From Enterococcus hermanniensis (GTDB lineage Bacteria; Bacillota; Bacilli; Lactobacillales; Enterococcaceae): a stretch of 64,000 nt of DNA. A program made the translations under genes and the position numbers. Positions 54,763 through 64,000 of the stretch are shown one piece after another. Below the pieces are notes generated by a model. The model did not search any database and had not been told where the DNA came from. It worked only from the letters and a program-made list of their open reading frames with translations. The stretch covers positions 372,001 through 436,000 of the forward strand of contig NZ_JXKQ01000001.1 of assembly GCF_001885945.1 (NCBI RefSeq), written 5' to 3'. Within the stretch, counting starts at the first letter, position 1; each line of letters opens with the position of its first letter.

Positions 54763-55455
54763 TTATTTTAAGTGAGTCACAAATTCAATCACTAATTGCG
54801 CAGACAACGTACCTGTCCGTTCAACAAATTCTTCATGTGTCTCTGTGGCTTCACCGTCGGCAGTATCACTTACCGCACGTACGATCAAGAAAGGAATTCC
54901 AAATTGAGCGGCAGTATGGCCGATAGCGGCGCCTTCCATTTCAACTGCTAAAGCTTCCGGAAAAGCTGATTTGATTTGATTGATTTTGTCAGCACTGCTG
55001 ACAAAAGTATCCCCTGAAACAACTAAACCAACATGCGTCGTTTGATTCATTTTTTCGCTGGCTTTGATCATCTCACCTTTTAAATAGGTAGAACCATCAA
55101 AGTATAGGGGCATTCCTGGAACTTGTCCGATTTTATAGCCGAATGTTGTCGCATCAACATCAAAATAAGCCACTTTATCAGCAATTACCAAATCGCCTAC
55201 AGAAAGACCGGTACCAATACCACCAGCGGTACCGGTATTGATGACCATATTTACTTTGTATTGTTGGATCAAGACTGAAGTCGTGATCGATGCCAATACT
55301 TTTCCGATACCAGATTGAACAACAATCACTTCATGTTTTCCTAAACTACCAGAAATAAATAATGCTCCTGATTGTTCCCAAGAAAGGGGGTGTTCTAATT
55401 GTTCTCTTAATGCCTTTACTTCTGGTTCCATTGCGCCGATAATTCCAATTTTCAT
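54763..55455 (-). CDS. mtnN: 5'-methylthioadenosine/S-adenosylhomocysteine nucleosidase
   Basis: A 230-residue Pfs enzyme that cleaves adenine from MTA and SAH, feeding methionine salvage and the activated methyl cycle (AI-2 precursor). Motifs GTAGGIG, VEMEGAAIGH and the late VRAVSDTAD with the catalytic Asp are visible. It is 64 nt downstream of a small tail-anchored protein and 31 nt upstream of pncA. Confidence 0.96.
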   Translation of the reverse strand: MKIGIIGAMEPEVKALREQLEHPLSWEQSGALFISGSLGKHEVIVVQSGIGKVLASITTSVLIQQYKVNMVINTGTAGGIGTGLSVGDLVIADKVAYFDVDATTFGYKIGQVPGMPLYFDGSTYLKGEMIKASEKMNQTTHVGLVVSGDTFVSSADKINQIKSAFPEALAVEMEGAAIGHTAAQFGIPFLIVRAVSDTADGEATETHEEFVERTGTLSAQLVIEFVTHLK

Positions 55456-55519
55456 CTAAATTCTCCTACTCTTTTTATCAATTATTGTTATATCTATTTA
55501 CCATCCTAAGCGAAGCAGT

Positions 55520-55804
55520 TTAAAGGAAAAAAACTGCTAGCATGACTGCGATCAACAATAACAAAACGATAATAATAGCTTTGTTTAAAAAACTGCCGCG
55601 TTCTTTTTGCTTCGCGCGTTCACTACTACGACTTTTTGTCACTGGTTTATTTTTCTTCAACTCTTTACGATAAACAGAACTGATTTCTTTTTCTCTTTTT
55701 TCGTATGCTCGTTCAGCAGCTTGTCGTTGCTCTTCTGCCAAGCGTTCTTGCGCTTCCTTGCGTTTACGCAATTCACTGCGTGTCACCAGGGGGGATTGGC
55801 CCAT
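55520..55804 (-). CDS. Small tail-anchored protein with a charged coiled region
   Basis: A 94-residue protein. Residues about 8-72 are highly charged and probably form a long helix (ELRKRKEAQERLAEEQRQ). A single membrane helix (about 75-94) ends the protein, so it should sit on the inner face of the membrane. AAGGAGAGG precedes the ATG. Family not recognised. It lies between the Nudix gene and mtnN on one strand. Confidence 0.75.
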   Translation of the reverse strand: MGQSPLVTRSELRKRKEAQERLAEEQRQAAERAYEKREKEISSVYRKELKKNKPVTKSRSSERAKQKERGSFLNKAIIIVLLLLIAVMLAVFFL

Positions 55805-55836
55805 GCATATCCTCTCCTTAATTCTTATTCACTGTT

Positions 55837-56403
55837 TTAGCCTTGTTTATACTGAAGCAATTCCCAATAATTAACCGCAAAAATCGTTTTTGCATCACAA
55901 ATTGAACCATCTTGGATCGCTTGTTGGGCTTCTGTTAAAGTTAATTCATACAATTCCAATACTTCGTCCTCGTCTTGCGGACGGGGATGCTCTACTTTTA
56001 CTAAATCCGTTGCTAAATAAACATACAATTTTTCATTTGAAAATCCTGGCGACAGATACATCTCATTTATGTACTTCAAATTATCGCTACGATAACCCGT
56101 TTCTTCTTCTAACTCACGGCTAGCTGTTTTTTCTGGTTGTTGGCCTTCACCAGGATCGATTTTTCCCGCCGGAATCTCTAAGACGACTTTTTCTAATGGT
56201 TTACGAAATTGTTTGACCATGATCATTTTATTTTCTGAAGTAATCGGGATAATTCCAACCCCACCATGATGGAAAACTAATTCCCGTTTGGCAGTGCCCC
56301 CCATCGGCAATGCCACATCGTCCAAATAAACATCAATGATTTTTCCTTTGAAAATCTCTGTGCGTTCGATCGTCTTTTCTTCAAAATCTTTATATTCTAA
56401 CAT
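55837..56403 (-). CDS. nudF: Nudix hydrolase, ADP-ribose pyrophosphatase type
   Basis: A 188-residue Nudix enzyme cleaving ADP-ribose to AMP and ribose 5-phosphate. The Nudix box runs from GKIDPGEG through ASRELEEETGY. AGGAGG lies before the ATG. First gene of the nudF-orf94-mtnN-pncA group, which turns over nucleoside and NAD breakdown products. An extended -10 (TACAAT, plus 56522-56527) is a possible promoter. Confidence 0.92.
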   Translation of the reverse strand: MLEYKDFEEKTIERTEIFKGKIIDVYLDDVALPMGGTAKRELVFHHGGVGIIPITSENKMIMVKQFRKPLEKVVLEIPAGKIDPGEGQQPEKTASRELEEETGYRSDNLKYINEMYLSPGFSNEKLYVYLATDLVKVEHPRPQDEDEVLELYELTLTEAQQAIQDGSICDAKTIFAVNYWELLQYKQG

Positions 56404-56600
56404 ATGATTGCTAACCTCCTTTTTTACATGAAAAAATCATACTTGATGCTGCCTACTACTGCGTTTACACTACATCAAGTCGTATCTTCTTCTCAGACCA
56501 GTCGTTCGCTAGTTCTGCTTTATTGTATCACAGATAATTCTTACGTTTTTTCTAAATCTGAAAAATCCATCTTTAGTCCCATACTAAATCTATAGAAATT

Positions 56601-56618
56601 CATGCTATTATTAGCATG
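56601..56618 (+). promoter_or_regulatory. Palindrome over an extended -10, upstream of xpaC
   Basis: CATGCTATTATTAGCATG has 7-bp arms around TTAT and contains TGCTATTAT, an extended -10 without a clear -35. It may be the xpaC-telA promoter with its operator. The rest of 56404-56681 shows no gene. Confidence 0.4.
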
Positions 56619-56681
56619 TAAAGAAATCAAGTAGTTTGAATAGATAATGTGAAGGGTTCTTACTAGATTAGGAGGATTATT

Positions 56682-57335
56682 ATGCGAAGGAAAATATTCC
56701 CTATTGTCATCGCAGCGTTGGGCGTTCTTTGCTTTTTCGAAGGCGATTTTGGCGATTTTCTCGTCTTTTTAATGTTGGTAGTCGGGTTTTGGTTAATTTA
56801 CCGTGGCTTCAAAGGTCGAAAAAGCCAACCACACAAAGAGGAGCTACCATTTTTGACAAAGGAAAAAGAAGCGTACTATAAACAAGTTGGAATGAGCGAA
56901 CGTGAAATCGAATTATTCCGCGAAACAATGAATCTCTCAAAACAACAAATTTTACAACTGCAACAAAACATCCAAAAAAATGCCAAATTAAAAGCGATCG
57001 ATTTACGTCATGATACCTTGAAAGCTTCGAAAGCTTTATTCAAAGAATTGGTCAAAGAACCCACTCGCTTACCAGAAGCAAGCCAATTTTTATACACCCA
57101 CTTACCAAATATTGTTGATTTGACTGATAATTACGTCGAAATCAATGACCATGAGGTCAAGTCAAAAGAAGTTTATGGTAAACTAGAAGAAAGTGCACAA
57201 ATCATTGATCAGATGGCCGATTTGATCGTCAAAGACTATCAACAATTCGTTGCAGACGATCTAGAAGATATGGATATCGAGATTTCAATTGCCAAAAAGA
57301 ATCTGAAACAAGATCCTGATTTGTCTACAAAATAA
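56682..57335 (+). CDS. xpaC: XpaC-like (5-bromo-4-chloroindolyl phosphate hydrolysis) family protein
   Basis: A 217-residue protein with one or two N-terminal membrane helices (about 5-40) and a helical, charged cytoplasmic part (about 55-217, ISIAKKNLKQDPD near the end). The family is named after B. subtilis XpaC, and is nearly always paired with telA, as here. GGAGG precedes the ATG. Biochemical role is unsettled; the name does not prove phosphatase activity. Confidence 0.85.
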   Translation: MRRKIFPIVIAALGVLCFFEGDFGDFLVFLMLVVGFWLIYRGFKGRKSQPHKEELPFLTKEKEAYYKQVGMSEREIELFRETMNLSKQQILQLQQNIQKNAKLKAIDLRHDTLKASKALFKELVKEPTRLPEASQFLYTHLPNIVDLTDNYVEINDHEVKSKEVYGKLEESAQIIDQMADLIVKDYQQFVADDLEDMDIEISIAKKNLKQDPDLSTK

Positions 57336-57350
57336 AATAGCGAAACAAAA

Positions 57351-57372
57351 AATCTAGCTTTAGCTAGATTTT
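57351..57372 (+). terminator. Small hairpin between xpaC and telA
   Basis: AAATCTAGCT and AGCTAGATTT arms with a 2-nt loop and following Ts. It may attenuate transcription into telA. Confidence 0.6.
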
Positions 57373-57393
57373 TTTCGAACAGGAGGAACCGTA

Positions 57394-58584
57394 GTGGAAC
57401 CAGAAAATAAACCGCAAACGCAGTCAGTTGATAACACGTTAGATGATTTACTTAGCAATCCGTTTGGAACTGATGCCTTGACCCCCGTTCAGCAAGAAGA
57501 AATCTCGAACTTGCAAACTCAAGAACGAGCAGATCGTTTAGTCGATAAATTACCTGAGGAACGTCAAGCACAAGCCCGCGAATTAGCAAAAAAAATCGAT
57601 GTGAACGATTCTCAAGCTGTCATTGGCTATGGCGCAACTGCGCAAACCAAATTAAGTGAATTTTCCCAATCAATGCTTAACACTGTATCTTCTCAAGATA
57701 TCGGTCCGATCGGTGATTCATTGAATCAATTGATGTATCGTTTAAACGAAGCCAACCCTGATGAATTACGTGTCGGCGAAGGCAATATTTTCCAAAAAAT
57801 GTTTGGTAAAGTAAAACAGTCTATTTATGAAATTACCACTAAATATCAAAAAATCGGTGCTCAAATCGATAAAATTGCGACGAAGTTGAATGTCGAAAAA
57901 GATGGTCTATTAAAAGACAACCAGATGTTAGAGACACTTTACAATAAAAATAAAGATTACTTCGATGCTTTGAACATCTATATTGCAGCTGCCGAATTAA
58001 AAATGGAAGAACTAAAATTCCAAACGATTCCCGAAGCAACTCAAAAAGCCCAAGCCTCTGGTGATCAGATGGATGTCCAAGTCGTGAATGACTATACACA
58101 ATTCTTGGATCGCTTAGACAAACGGACATATGACTTAAAATTAGCGCGTCAAATCACGATCCAACAAGCGCCTCAGATTCGATTGATTCAAAATACTAAC
58201 CAAGCCTTGGCCGAAAAAATCCAAGCATCAATCAACACGGCGATTCCTTTGTGGAAAAACCAAGTAGCAATTGCGTTGACTCTATTGCGTCAAAAGGATG
58301 CGGCTACTGCCCAACGTCAAGTCTCTGAAACAACCAATGACTTATTGAAGAAAAATTCTGAAATGTTGAAAATCTCTACGATCGAAACTGCCAAAGAAAA
58401 TGAACGTGGCATCGTTGATTTAGAGACACTGCAACAAACTCAAAATGATTTAGTTGAAACGTTAGAAGAAACATTGCGGATTCAAAAAGAAGGCCGTGAA
58501 CGACGTCAAGCGGCTGAAATCGAAATTGGTCATATGGAAAATGATTTAAAAGAAAAATTGATGGAATTAAATTCTGGGAAATAA
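57394..58584 (+). CDS. telA: TelA-family toxic anion resistance protein
   Basis: A 396-residue, almost wholly helical soluble protein of the TelA family (PF05816 type), linked elsewhere to tellurite, nisin and cell-wall antibiotic tolerance. The start is GTG 57394 with GGAGG upstream. It has long coiled-coil-prone stretches such as [15 protein letters not shown]. It follows xpaC and a small hairpin, and a terminator ends the unit. Confidence 0.93.
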   Translation: MEPENKPQTQSVDNTLDDLLSNPFGTDALTPVQQEEISNLQTQERADRLVDKLPEERQAQARELAKKIDVNDSQAVIGYGATAQTKLSEFSQSMLNTVSSQDIGPIGDSLNQLMYRLNEANPDELRVGEGNIFQKMFGKVKQSIYEITTKYQKIGAQIDKIATKLNVEKDGLLKDNQMLETLYNKNKDYFDALNIYIAAAELKMEELKFQTIPEATQKAQASGDQMDVQVVNDYTQFLDRLDKRTYDLKLARQITIQQAPQIRLIQNTNQALAEKIQASINTAIPLWKNQVAIALTLLRQKDAATAQRQVSETTNDLLKKNSEMLKISTIETAKENERGIVDLETLQQTQNDLVETLEETLRIQKEGRERRQAAEIEIGHMENDLKEKLMELNSGK

Positions 58585-58629
58585 ATAATTACCAGACGGA
58601 TACTTGCGCATACTCGCAGATCAGCAAAA

Positions 58630-58672
58630 ATATCGACTCTAAAACTTAAAATGTTAGAGTCGATATTTTTTT
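58630..58672 (+). terminator. Terminator of telA
   Basis: ATATCGACTCTAA and TTAGAGTCGATAT arms followed by seven Ts. Confidence 0.92.
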
Positions 58673-58824
58673 GTAGATATTCCAGTATGCTTCTTTTAGA
58701 AAACATACAACACCAATCTAAATGATCACAATAGACATAATTATAGCTGAATTAATTCATGTTACCGCTAGAAGCAAACTTTTGGTTTTATTAGGAGTAT
58801 TAAGTTCGCTTGTTCTTGTAAAGA

Positions 58825-58873
58825 AAAAGGAGTTCAAAAACATCCAATACGAATGTTTTTGAACTCCTTTTTT
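58825..58873. terminator. Long bidirectional terminator of the malolactic operon
   Basis: Arms of 19 bp starting AAAAGGAGTTCAAAAACAT, with T runs on both sides, lie about 60 nt after the mleP stop. The rest of the 350-bp gap (58585-58933) holds only the telA terminator and no gene. Confidence 0.88.
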
Positions 58874-58933
58874 AGTATTCAACAATTTTTTTCAATTCAT
58901 TGCTTGAATAGCTCACTAAGACCTTCAGTGAGG

Positions 58934-60214
58934 TTAAGCATAAAAGAAACGAATCAAAATCCCGCCTAAAATCAGTACGATTGCACCACATAAACGATTG
59001 GCCATTTGTGCGAAAGCAATCATTTCCATTCTTTCAGATGCGGATAACACAGCAATATTCCCAGTTCCACCCATTGAGTTATTGATCATCCCTGCACCAA
59101 TCGATGTTTCGACTGGGTACATGCCTAATAACTTACCGAAGAACCAACTTGCAGCGCCCATTGACACAACACTTGTTAGACATAGCACTACAAATTGCCA
59201 AGTAAAGGCCGAAGCTAACGTCGATAAATCAATCAATGCCAAACCAATCCCAGCTAAGACCGCGTGAGTTAAATTGGTCATAATAACATTGTTGAACATC
59301 ACAACAGAGTCTTCTAGTTTTTTCGGTACAACATTCAAGGCTTTCAAAATAAAGACAATCACGATCATAAAGGCATACTCGTGAATTTTAGGGAAAAAGT
59401 TGTTTAAAATCGCTCCAACAATCAATAATGAGAATGAAAACAGCATCCCAACTCCGATTTGTTGTGCATCAAGAGTAATTTTTGGTTTTTCTAATTCTTC
59501 TTTGGTAGCATTGATCAATGTACCATGACCATTGTACTTAGTTTTCGCAAAAACTTTAGCGATAAATAAGGCTCCAATAATGGCAAGAATATTTCCGAAA
59601 GTAACCGCAGGCGCTAACTGAGAAAAGATTGCGGCTTGATTGCCGTGCGCTAAACCATCGGCATAAATTTGTGAAAGTGGTGTAATCCCAGCACCCATTC
59701 CGCCTGACATCATTGGTAATGATACATACATCACGGAATCAGCAAAACCGTTACCTAGAAGCATACCCACTAAACCAACTGCAAAGAAGCCAACTACCAT
59801 AGTGATCAAAGCAACTGGAATAAATTTAGTAGATGCTTTTACCAATAAGTTGCGGTTCATGCCCAAAATCGAGCCACAGATCAAAGCAGCAATATAGAAA
59901 TCAAGAAATCCAAAGCCGCCTCCCATAAAGCTACTGACAGCGTCAATAACTTTTGTAGGTACTATATTGAATGAAGCTAAAAGAGTCGCACCAAGTAAGG
60001 TGAAGACTGACCCTCCGCCAAGATAAGAATTCATGATTGGCAGCTTTTCACCAATGAAGTACAACAAGTGACCGAGAGCCACCAGTAAGAGAGTGATACC
60101 AACCATATTTAACGGCAACTTGTCTAACGCGATCGCACCAAATATGACAACCATGAAAAATACATACAAGGGAAGACTAATTCCCGAAATCTTCATCGTT
60201 TTTAATTTATTCAT
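58934..60214 (-). CDS. mleP: Malate permease, 2-hydroxycarboxylate transporter family
   Basis: A 426-residue membrane protein of the CitP/MleP/MaeP family with about 11 helices and the reentrant-loop motif SMGGTGN near the C-terminus (and MSGGMGAGI in the first half). In malolactic bacteria it exchanges malate for lactate, which generates proton-motive force. It follows mleS by 15 nt. Citrate/lactate exchange is a lesser possibility. Confidence 0.93.
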   Translation of the reverse strand: MNKLKTMKISGISLPLYVFFMVVIFGAIALDKLPLNMVGITLLLVALGHLLYFIGEKLPIMNSYLGGGSVFTLLGATLLASFNIVPTKVIDAVSSFMGGGFGFLDFYIAALICGSILGMNRNLLVKASTKFIPVALITMVVGFFAVGLVGMLLGNGFADSVMYVSLPMMSGGMGAGITPLSQIYADGLAHGNQAAIFSQLAPAVTFGNILAIIGALFIAKVFAKTKYNGHGTLINATKEELEKPKITLDAQQIGVGMLFSFSLLIVGAILNNFFPKIHEYAFMIVIVFILKALNVVPKKLEDSVVMFNNVIMTNLTHAVLAGIGLALIDLSTLASAFTWQFVVLCLTSVVSMGAASWFFGKLLGMYPVETSIGAGMINNSMGGTGNIAVLSASERMEMIAFAQMANRLCGAIVLILGGILIRFFYA

Positions 60215-60229
60215 TTTTTAGAGACCTTC

Positions 60230-61852
60230 CTAGTATTTTGGATACCATTTAAGATTTTGAACTGCTTTGGCCATATCTGTTTCTTCAGCTTGGGCTAAAC
60301 CTTGTTCTTTTGCTTTATTTGCAACTGCTTCAGCCACTTTGATCGATACATCAGCCACATATTCGAATGGAGGTAGCACAGGCGCACCTGGTTGGTTCAA
60401 ATCAACTAAACCACTCAATGAATGTGCAGCGGCACCAATCATTTCATCGGTTAATAATGAAGCTTCTGAAGCCAACATACCTAAACCTAAACCTGGATAA
60501 ATCAAAGCGTTGTTCGCTTGACCAATTTGATAGTCGACACCTTTGTATTGGATTGTTCCTGAAGGCACACCAGTTGCAACAAAGGCTTTACCGTCAGACC
60601 ATTCAATCACTTGTTCAGCAGTTGCTTCTAATTTTTTGGTTGGGTTAGAGATAGGGAAAATTACTGGACGAGTAGTATTTTCACACATCGCTTCCACAAC
60701 TTCTTTAGTAAATGCACCAGCATTAGTAGAAGTACCCACTAAAATTGTTGGTTTTACTGTTTTAATGACATTGACCAATTGAGTCATATCGCCAGCATTT
60801 GCAAAGTCTGCACGTTTTTTGGCAAATGGTTTCTGAGCTGGTGTTAAATCTGTCATATCATCGAACAACAGACCTTGTTGGTCTACCATAAAGAAGTGGT
60901 TATAAGCTTCTTCTGCTGAAAGGCCTTCACTGACCATTTCGGCGTGGACACGGCTTGCGATACCGGCACCGGCAGAACCACCACCATAGCATAAGTATAC
61001 TTGATCGGTTAATTTTTCTCCTGTGATATCTAACGCACCGAAGATACCGCCAAGAACAACGATCCCAGTTCCTTGGATATCATCATTGAATGTTGGAATT
61101 GTTTGTTTGTATTTATCTAAAATCGTTGCAGCATTTGAGCGGCCAAAATCTTCCCAATGTAAGTAAAGTTTAGGGAACATGTCTTCTGCTGTTTGGACAA
61201 ATTGATCGATAAATTGATAGTAATCTTCACCATAGATACGTTCTTGACGGTTTCCAAGGTACAAATGATCCTCTAACAATTCTTTTCGGTTAGTACCAGC
61301 ATCGATTACAATCGGTAAGACAGAAGCAGGATCAATACCAGCTGCTGCTGTGTAAATCATTAATTTACCGACTGAAATATCAACCCCTTGAACGCCCCAG
61401 TCACCAATACCAAGAATTCCTTCTGCATCTGTAGCTACGATCAAACGAATATCGCGATCGCCAGCAGCATTTTTTAATGTTTCTTCAATATTTTCTGGAT
61501 GATTGATATCTAAGTAAGCAGCATATTGAGGATCAACGAATAAACGGCTGTAGTTTTCGATAGTATCTGCAATTGTTGGATCATATACGATAGGGTTAAA
61601 TTCAACGATATGTTGGTTGAACAAATAATAGAATAATGTCCGGTTAGTATTAAAGATTTCCATTAAGAAATGACGTTTTTCTAAGTCAGAATCTTTGGTT
61701 ACATATTGTAAATAGGCTTGTTCTGATTGTTCTTCGATGGTTTGAACATGCGGTGGTAATAAACCAATCAAACCTAATTCTTTACGTTCTGCCAACGTAA
61801 AAGCTGTTCCTTTATTCAAAAATGGGTTATTTAAAATTTCATGTGCTTTCAT
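60230..61852 (-). CDS. mleS: Malolactic enzyme
   Basis: A 540-residue NAD and manganese dependent enzyme that decarboxylates L-malate directly to L-lactate. It has the large malic-enzyme fold, with [20 protein letters not shown] near the N-terminus and the nucleotide site [18 protein letters not shown] with two adjacent ATGs is seen; ATG 61852 has the better spacing. Pairing with mleP and a divergent LysR gene distinguishes it from a malic enzyme. Confidence 0.94.
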   Translation of the reverse strand: MKAHEILNNPFLNKGTAFTLAERKELGLIGLLPPHVQTIEEQSEQAYLQYVTKDSDLEKRHFLMEIFNTNRTLFYYLFNQHIVEFNPIVYDPTIADTIENYSRLFVDPQYAAYLDINHPENIEETLKNAAGDRDIRLIVATDAEGILGIGDWGVQGVDISVGKLMIYTAAAGIDPASVLPIVIDAGTNRKELLEDHLYLGNRQERIYGEDYYQFIDQFVQTAEDMFPKLYLHWEDFGRSNAATILDKYKQTIPTFNDDIQGTGIVVLGGIFGALDITGEKLTDQVYLCYGGGSAGAGIASRVHAEMVSEGLSAEEAYNHFFMVDQQGLLFDDMTDLTPAQKPFAKKRADFANAGDMTQLVNVIKTVKPTILVGTSTNAGAFTKEVVEAMCENTTRPVIFPISNPTKKLEATAEQVIEWSDGKAFVATGVPSGTIQYKGVDYQIGQANNALIYPGLGLGMLASEASLLTDEMIGAAAHSLSGLVDLNQPGAPVLPPFEYVADVSIKVAEAVANKAKEQGLAQAEETDMAKAVQNLKWYPKY

Positions 61853-61921
61853 CATGTTCCTCCGAATTATTTATTTTGGTCATGTGCTCATTTCCATTTG
61901 CTACTGTAATCCTTGCTCAGA

Positions 61922-61961
61922 ATTATAGTCAACTAACAGTGATACCATAAAAAACATTTAT
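61922..61961 (-). promoter_or_regulatory. mleS promoter and LysR-type dyad
   Basis: A TATAAT (plus 61922-61927) with a poor -35 suits an activated promoter. Upstream, ATAAA-N5-TTTAT (61947-61961) contains the T-N11-A core of LysR-type binding sites. It is a plausible MleR target. Confidence 0.55.
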
Positions 61962-62008
61962 AACAAACCGGCTTCTATGTTAGAATGAGCCAAAGGAGAA
62001 ATCAGTCC

Positions 62009-62905
62009 ATGAATATACGTGATTTAGAATACTTCAGTGCTTTAGCCGAGATGCTCTCATTTACGCAAGTGGCACACAAATTTGCCGTCAGTCAACCCAC
62101 GATTAGCTATGCTATCAAACGTTTGGAACAGCATTATGGCTGTGATTTAATTGTTCGCGAGGCCTCTCATCGATCAATTGCATTAACCAACGAAGGAGAA
62201 ATTTTGAAAGCCCATGTGCGCTATATATTGGATGAATTTGTAACATTAGATCGAGCAATCGAACATGCCAAAAACAATCGGATGCATATTGGATTCCCAC
62301 CAATTATTCGGTCTAAAGTTTTTTCAAAACTCTTAGACGAAAAAGAAATCATTCGCTTTATTTCTAATTTTGATTTGGTTTCTGGCGGGTCGAATGAGTT
62401 ATTTTCAAAACTTTTATCAGGAAAAATTGATTTTAGTTTACTTGGTAGTGTTACCCCGATCGTCCATCCTCATTTAAATGTCAAATTATTATTTCAACAG
62501 GAATTTTTTATTTTTGTCTCAAAAGACAATCCTTTAGCAAACAAAAAGGAAATTTCATTTAGACAAGCTACGGAATATCCATTTATCCTGTTGGAAAAAG
62601 GCTATACTCACATGCGCGCTTTTCAAAATTTGAGTGAAAAAACAACAAAAAAACCTGAAGTACAATTTTATTTTTCGGACGTTCAAACGATCGGCCAATT
62701 GGTGAGTTCGAATATTGGCATCACATTGATGACCGATTTTCCAGTGTTTCAAGAAATGGATGGTTTGGTCAAGGTCCCACTAATCCCTGAAGATAAGGAG
62801 ATTTTTTATATTCAGTATGCCTACTTAAAGAGTGCTGTATTGAATCAAGATTTACAGAAATTGATGCGGATTTTGGATGGGATTTCTTGGGAGGAAGAAG
62901 TATAA
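62009..62905 (+). CDS. mleR: LysR-family regulator of malolactic fermentation
   Basis: A 298-residue LysR regulator. The N-terminal helix-turn-helix (FTQVAHKFAVSQPTISYAIK) is followed by a substrate-binding co-inducer domain (about 90-295). The frame opens at 61985, but AAAGGAG sits 10 nt before ATG 62009 and the protein then begins in the canonical way (MNIRDLEYF). It is divergent from mleS-mleP and probably activates it in response to malate. Confidence 0.92.
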   Translation: MNIRDLEYFSALAEMLSFTQVAHKFAVSQPTISYAIKRLEQHYGCDLIVREASHRSIALTNEGEILKAHVRYILDEFVTLDRAIEHAKNNRMHIGFPPIIRSKVFSKLLDEKEIIRFISNFDLVSGGSNELFSKLLSGKIDFSLLGSVTPIVHPHLNVKLLFQQEFFIFVSKDNPLANKKEISFRQATEYPFILLEKGYTHMRAFQNLSEKTTKKPEVQFYFSDVQTIGQLVSSNIGITLMTDFPVFQEMDGLVKVPLIPEDKEIFYIQYAYLKSAVLNQDLQKLMRILDGISWEEEV

Positions 62906-63278
62906 AAATCATTTTTGCTTGCTAGTGGTTAGTTTGTACTGACGATAGACAACCTATGAGCATTCGATCACTAAAAAAAGAGCGTACAAATATTCGCATT
63001 AAATGCGTTGTAAACTCCTTTTTAGTATGCAAAATATTACAAGAGCCGGTAATGCCCTTCGTCAAAAACAGCTCGCTGAAGGAGCTTAGTGATGTTTAAA
63101 AGTTATAATCCAGCTCAAATCCTTTTGCCACTGTTATTCATGTTTTTATAGCACGTTTGCCAAAAGGTTTCTATCGTTGCCTTATTTACACAAAAAGATC
63201 GACGCCCACTTTCTTCAAGTTTTGGCGTCGATCTTTTATTGTCTAAGACTACTCACAATGGTGTCCCAGTTTCTTTTA
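62906..63278. other. Intergenic region with two terminators
   Basis: It holds a degenerate hairpin with T run for mleR (62971-63027, TACAA/TTGTA stem plus GCATT loop arms). It also holds a strong bidirectional hairpin at 63193-63237 (AAAAGATCGACGCC and GGCGTCGATCTTTT) for the sugar transporter gene. Between them (63030-63190) I see no gene. Confidence 0.75.
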
Positions 63279-64000
63279 TTATGCTTTCATATATCCTAAC
63301 ACGACGCCGCCGACGATAATCAACAGACAGCCGATAATAACATAGTACATTTCTTTTTTGGTTTTGCGTTCGCCTAGTAAGAAGATACCACCTAAAGTTG
63401 AGATGATAATTCCCATTTGTGACAATGAAAAACCAACGGCTAAACCAATATTTTGAACACTTAGCAACATACAGATATTCCCGATACCCCATAATAGACC
63501 AGAAATCGTATTACGCCATACGTAACGATCAACTTTGGCTTTACGGAAAGCAAAGAAGCTTGCGCCAACTAGCATCCCGATACTTTGAGGTAAAATAATT
63601 GCTAATGGATCTAACCCAGCCCAAGTAATAATGATCGTATAGACACCATACCCAATGGTTGAATAAATCAATGCACGGAATCCTTTTCCGAAATCCAGCA
63701 TCCCATTATCTGTTTTCACACCACTTTGGTCATCTTTGCGAGCGGTTAAATACGCTCCCAAAACTAACAAGGCCAATGCAATAAAACCTAAAACGAAATC
63801 TTTTGTTTTTGTCCATTCATGGAAAAAGACTGCGCCGGCGACGGTATTCAAAATTAATTGAAAGCCGGTTGAGATCGGTAAACCAACCGATACACCCATG
63901 AATTTCATCCCGTGAAACTGACCATTTTGACCTACTGACCAAAAAAGACCTGACAAGAAACCGATTAACAAAATCCAGCCACTCATAGCTGGTTGAACAA
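63279..64000 (-). CDS. GRP-family sugar uptake protein (5' end outside window)
   Basis: A glucose/ribose-porter type membrane protein, with at least eight helices in the 240 residues seen. Motifs include GLFWSVGQNGQFHGMKFMGVSVG, kept here to its core SVGQNGQ, and SLSQMGIIISTLGGIFLLGE. The frame stays open past the Met at 63986 to the window end, and family members are about 285 residues, so the true start lies outside. Relatives take up glucose or ribose by proton symport. Substrate not predictable. Confidence 0.88.
   Translation of the reverse strand, partial: VQPAMSGWILLIGFLSGLFWSVGQNGQFHGMKFMGVSVGLPISTGFQLILNTVAGAVFFHEWTKTKDFVLGFIALALLVLGAYLTARKDDQSGVKTDNGMLDFGKGFRALIYSTIGYGVYTIIITWAGLDPLAIILPQSIGMLVGASFFAFRKAKVDRYVWRNTISGLLWGIGNICMLLSVQNIGLAVGFSLSQMGIIISTLGGIFLLGERKTKKEMYYVIIGCLLIIVGGVVLGYMKA

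Noticed and set aside
58852-63027. Similar ACTCCTTTTT-AGTAT strings on both sides of the malolactic locus as insertion repeats
   Set aside because: Both are the 3' arms of intrinsic terminators followed by AGTAT; the similarity is short and better explained by terminator composition.

Overview
The window is AT-rich, densely coded Firmicutes DNA, and the gene content points to a lactic acid bacterium of the Enterococcus type. The indicators are a complete malolactic locus (mleR/mleS/mleP), LPXTG and WxL surface proteins, a LicT/RAT-controlled beta-glucoside PTS, catabolite (cre) sites, strong GGAGG ribosome binding sites and classical intrinsic terminators. Species cannot be fixed by reading alone.

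Layout. 0-5.3 kb (minus strand): an ECF transporter S component behind two NiaR-like operators, the tRNA hydroxylase trhO, a DUF3089 hydrolase, and the housekeeping run tatD-rnmV-rsmA with overlapping genes. 5.5-15.4 kb: a small membrane protein, a succinate-semialdehyde-type dehydrogenase, then two tandem paralogous LPXTG adhesins with VWA domains in very AT-rich surroundings. 14.6-22.6 kb: a beta-glucoside island with HAD phosphatase, GH1 and GH4 6-phospho-beta-glucosidases, a divergent RpiR regulator, PTS IIBCA and LicT. Both control systems can be read in the DNA: a pair of 30-bp RpiR-type operators, each over a -10 box, and a cre site plus RAT/terminator switch ahead of licT. 22.8-26.3 kb: a PfpI-like protein, small membrane proteins, a candidate small RNA and metG. 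26.5-30.1 kb: a fumC-malic enzyme-DUF2200 operon in which the malic enzyme is cut by one in-frame TGA, then dtd. 30.1-36.8 kb: rel (RSH), rsmE, prmA, DUF3013, Mpg and rarA. 36.8-43.7 kb: an MFS drug exporter with its MarR regulator (shared promoter element), a 1173-residue beta-helix WxL surface protein, a 6S RNA gene, a small membrane protein and a universal stress protein. 43.8-45.2 kb: an orphan Mrr-like nuclease. 45.5-53.4 kb: an L-rhamnose operon (MFS permease, rhaB, rhaA, rhaD, rhaM, fucO and a 55-residue ORF) with a divergent AraC activator. 53.5-58.6 kb: HAD phosphatase, nicotinamidase-like hydrolase, mtnN, a small tail-anchored protein, Nudix hydrolase, xpaC and telA. 58.9-62.9 kb: the malolactic operon and its LysR regulator. 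63.3-64 kb: a sugar transporter that runs off the window.

How the parts work together. Most variable genes serve carbon acquisition: plant beta-glucosides enter by PTS and are cut as 6-phosphates, rhamnose goes to dihydroxyacetone phosphate plus lactaldehyde and then propanediol, and malate is decarboxylated to lactate. The second malate route (fumarase plus malic enzyme) appears to have been inactivated recently. Surface attachment is the other theme (two LPXTG VWA proteins and one WxL protein). No CRISPR array, insertion sequence, prophage, tRNA or rRNA gene was recognised.
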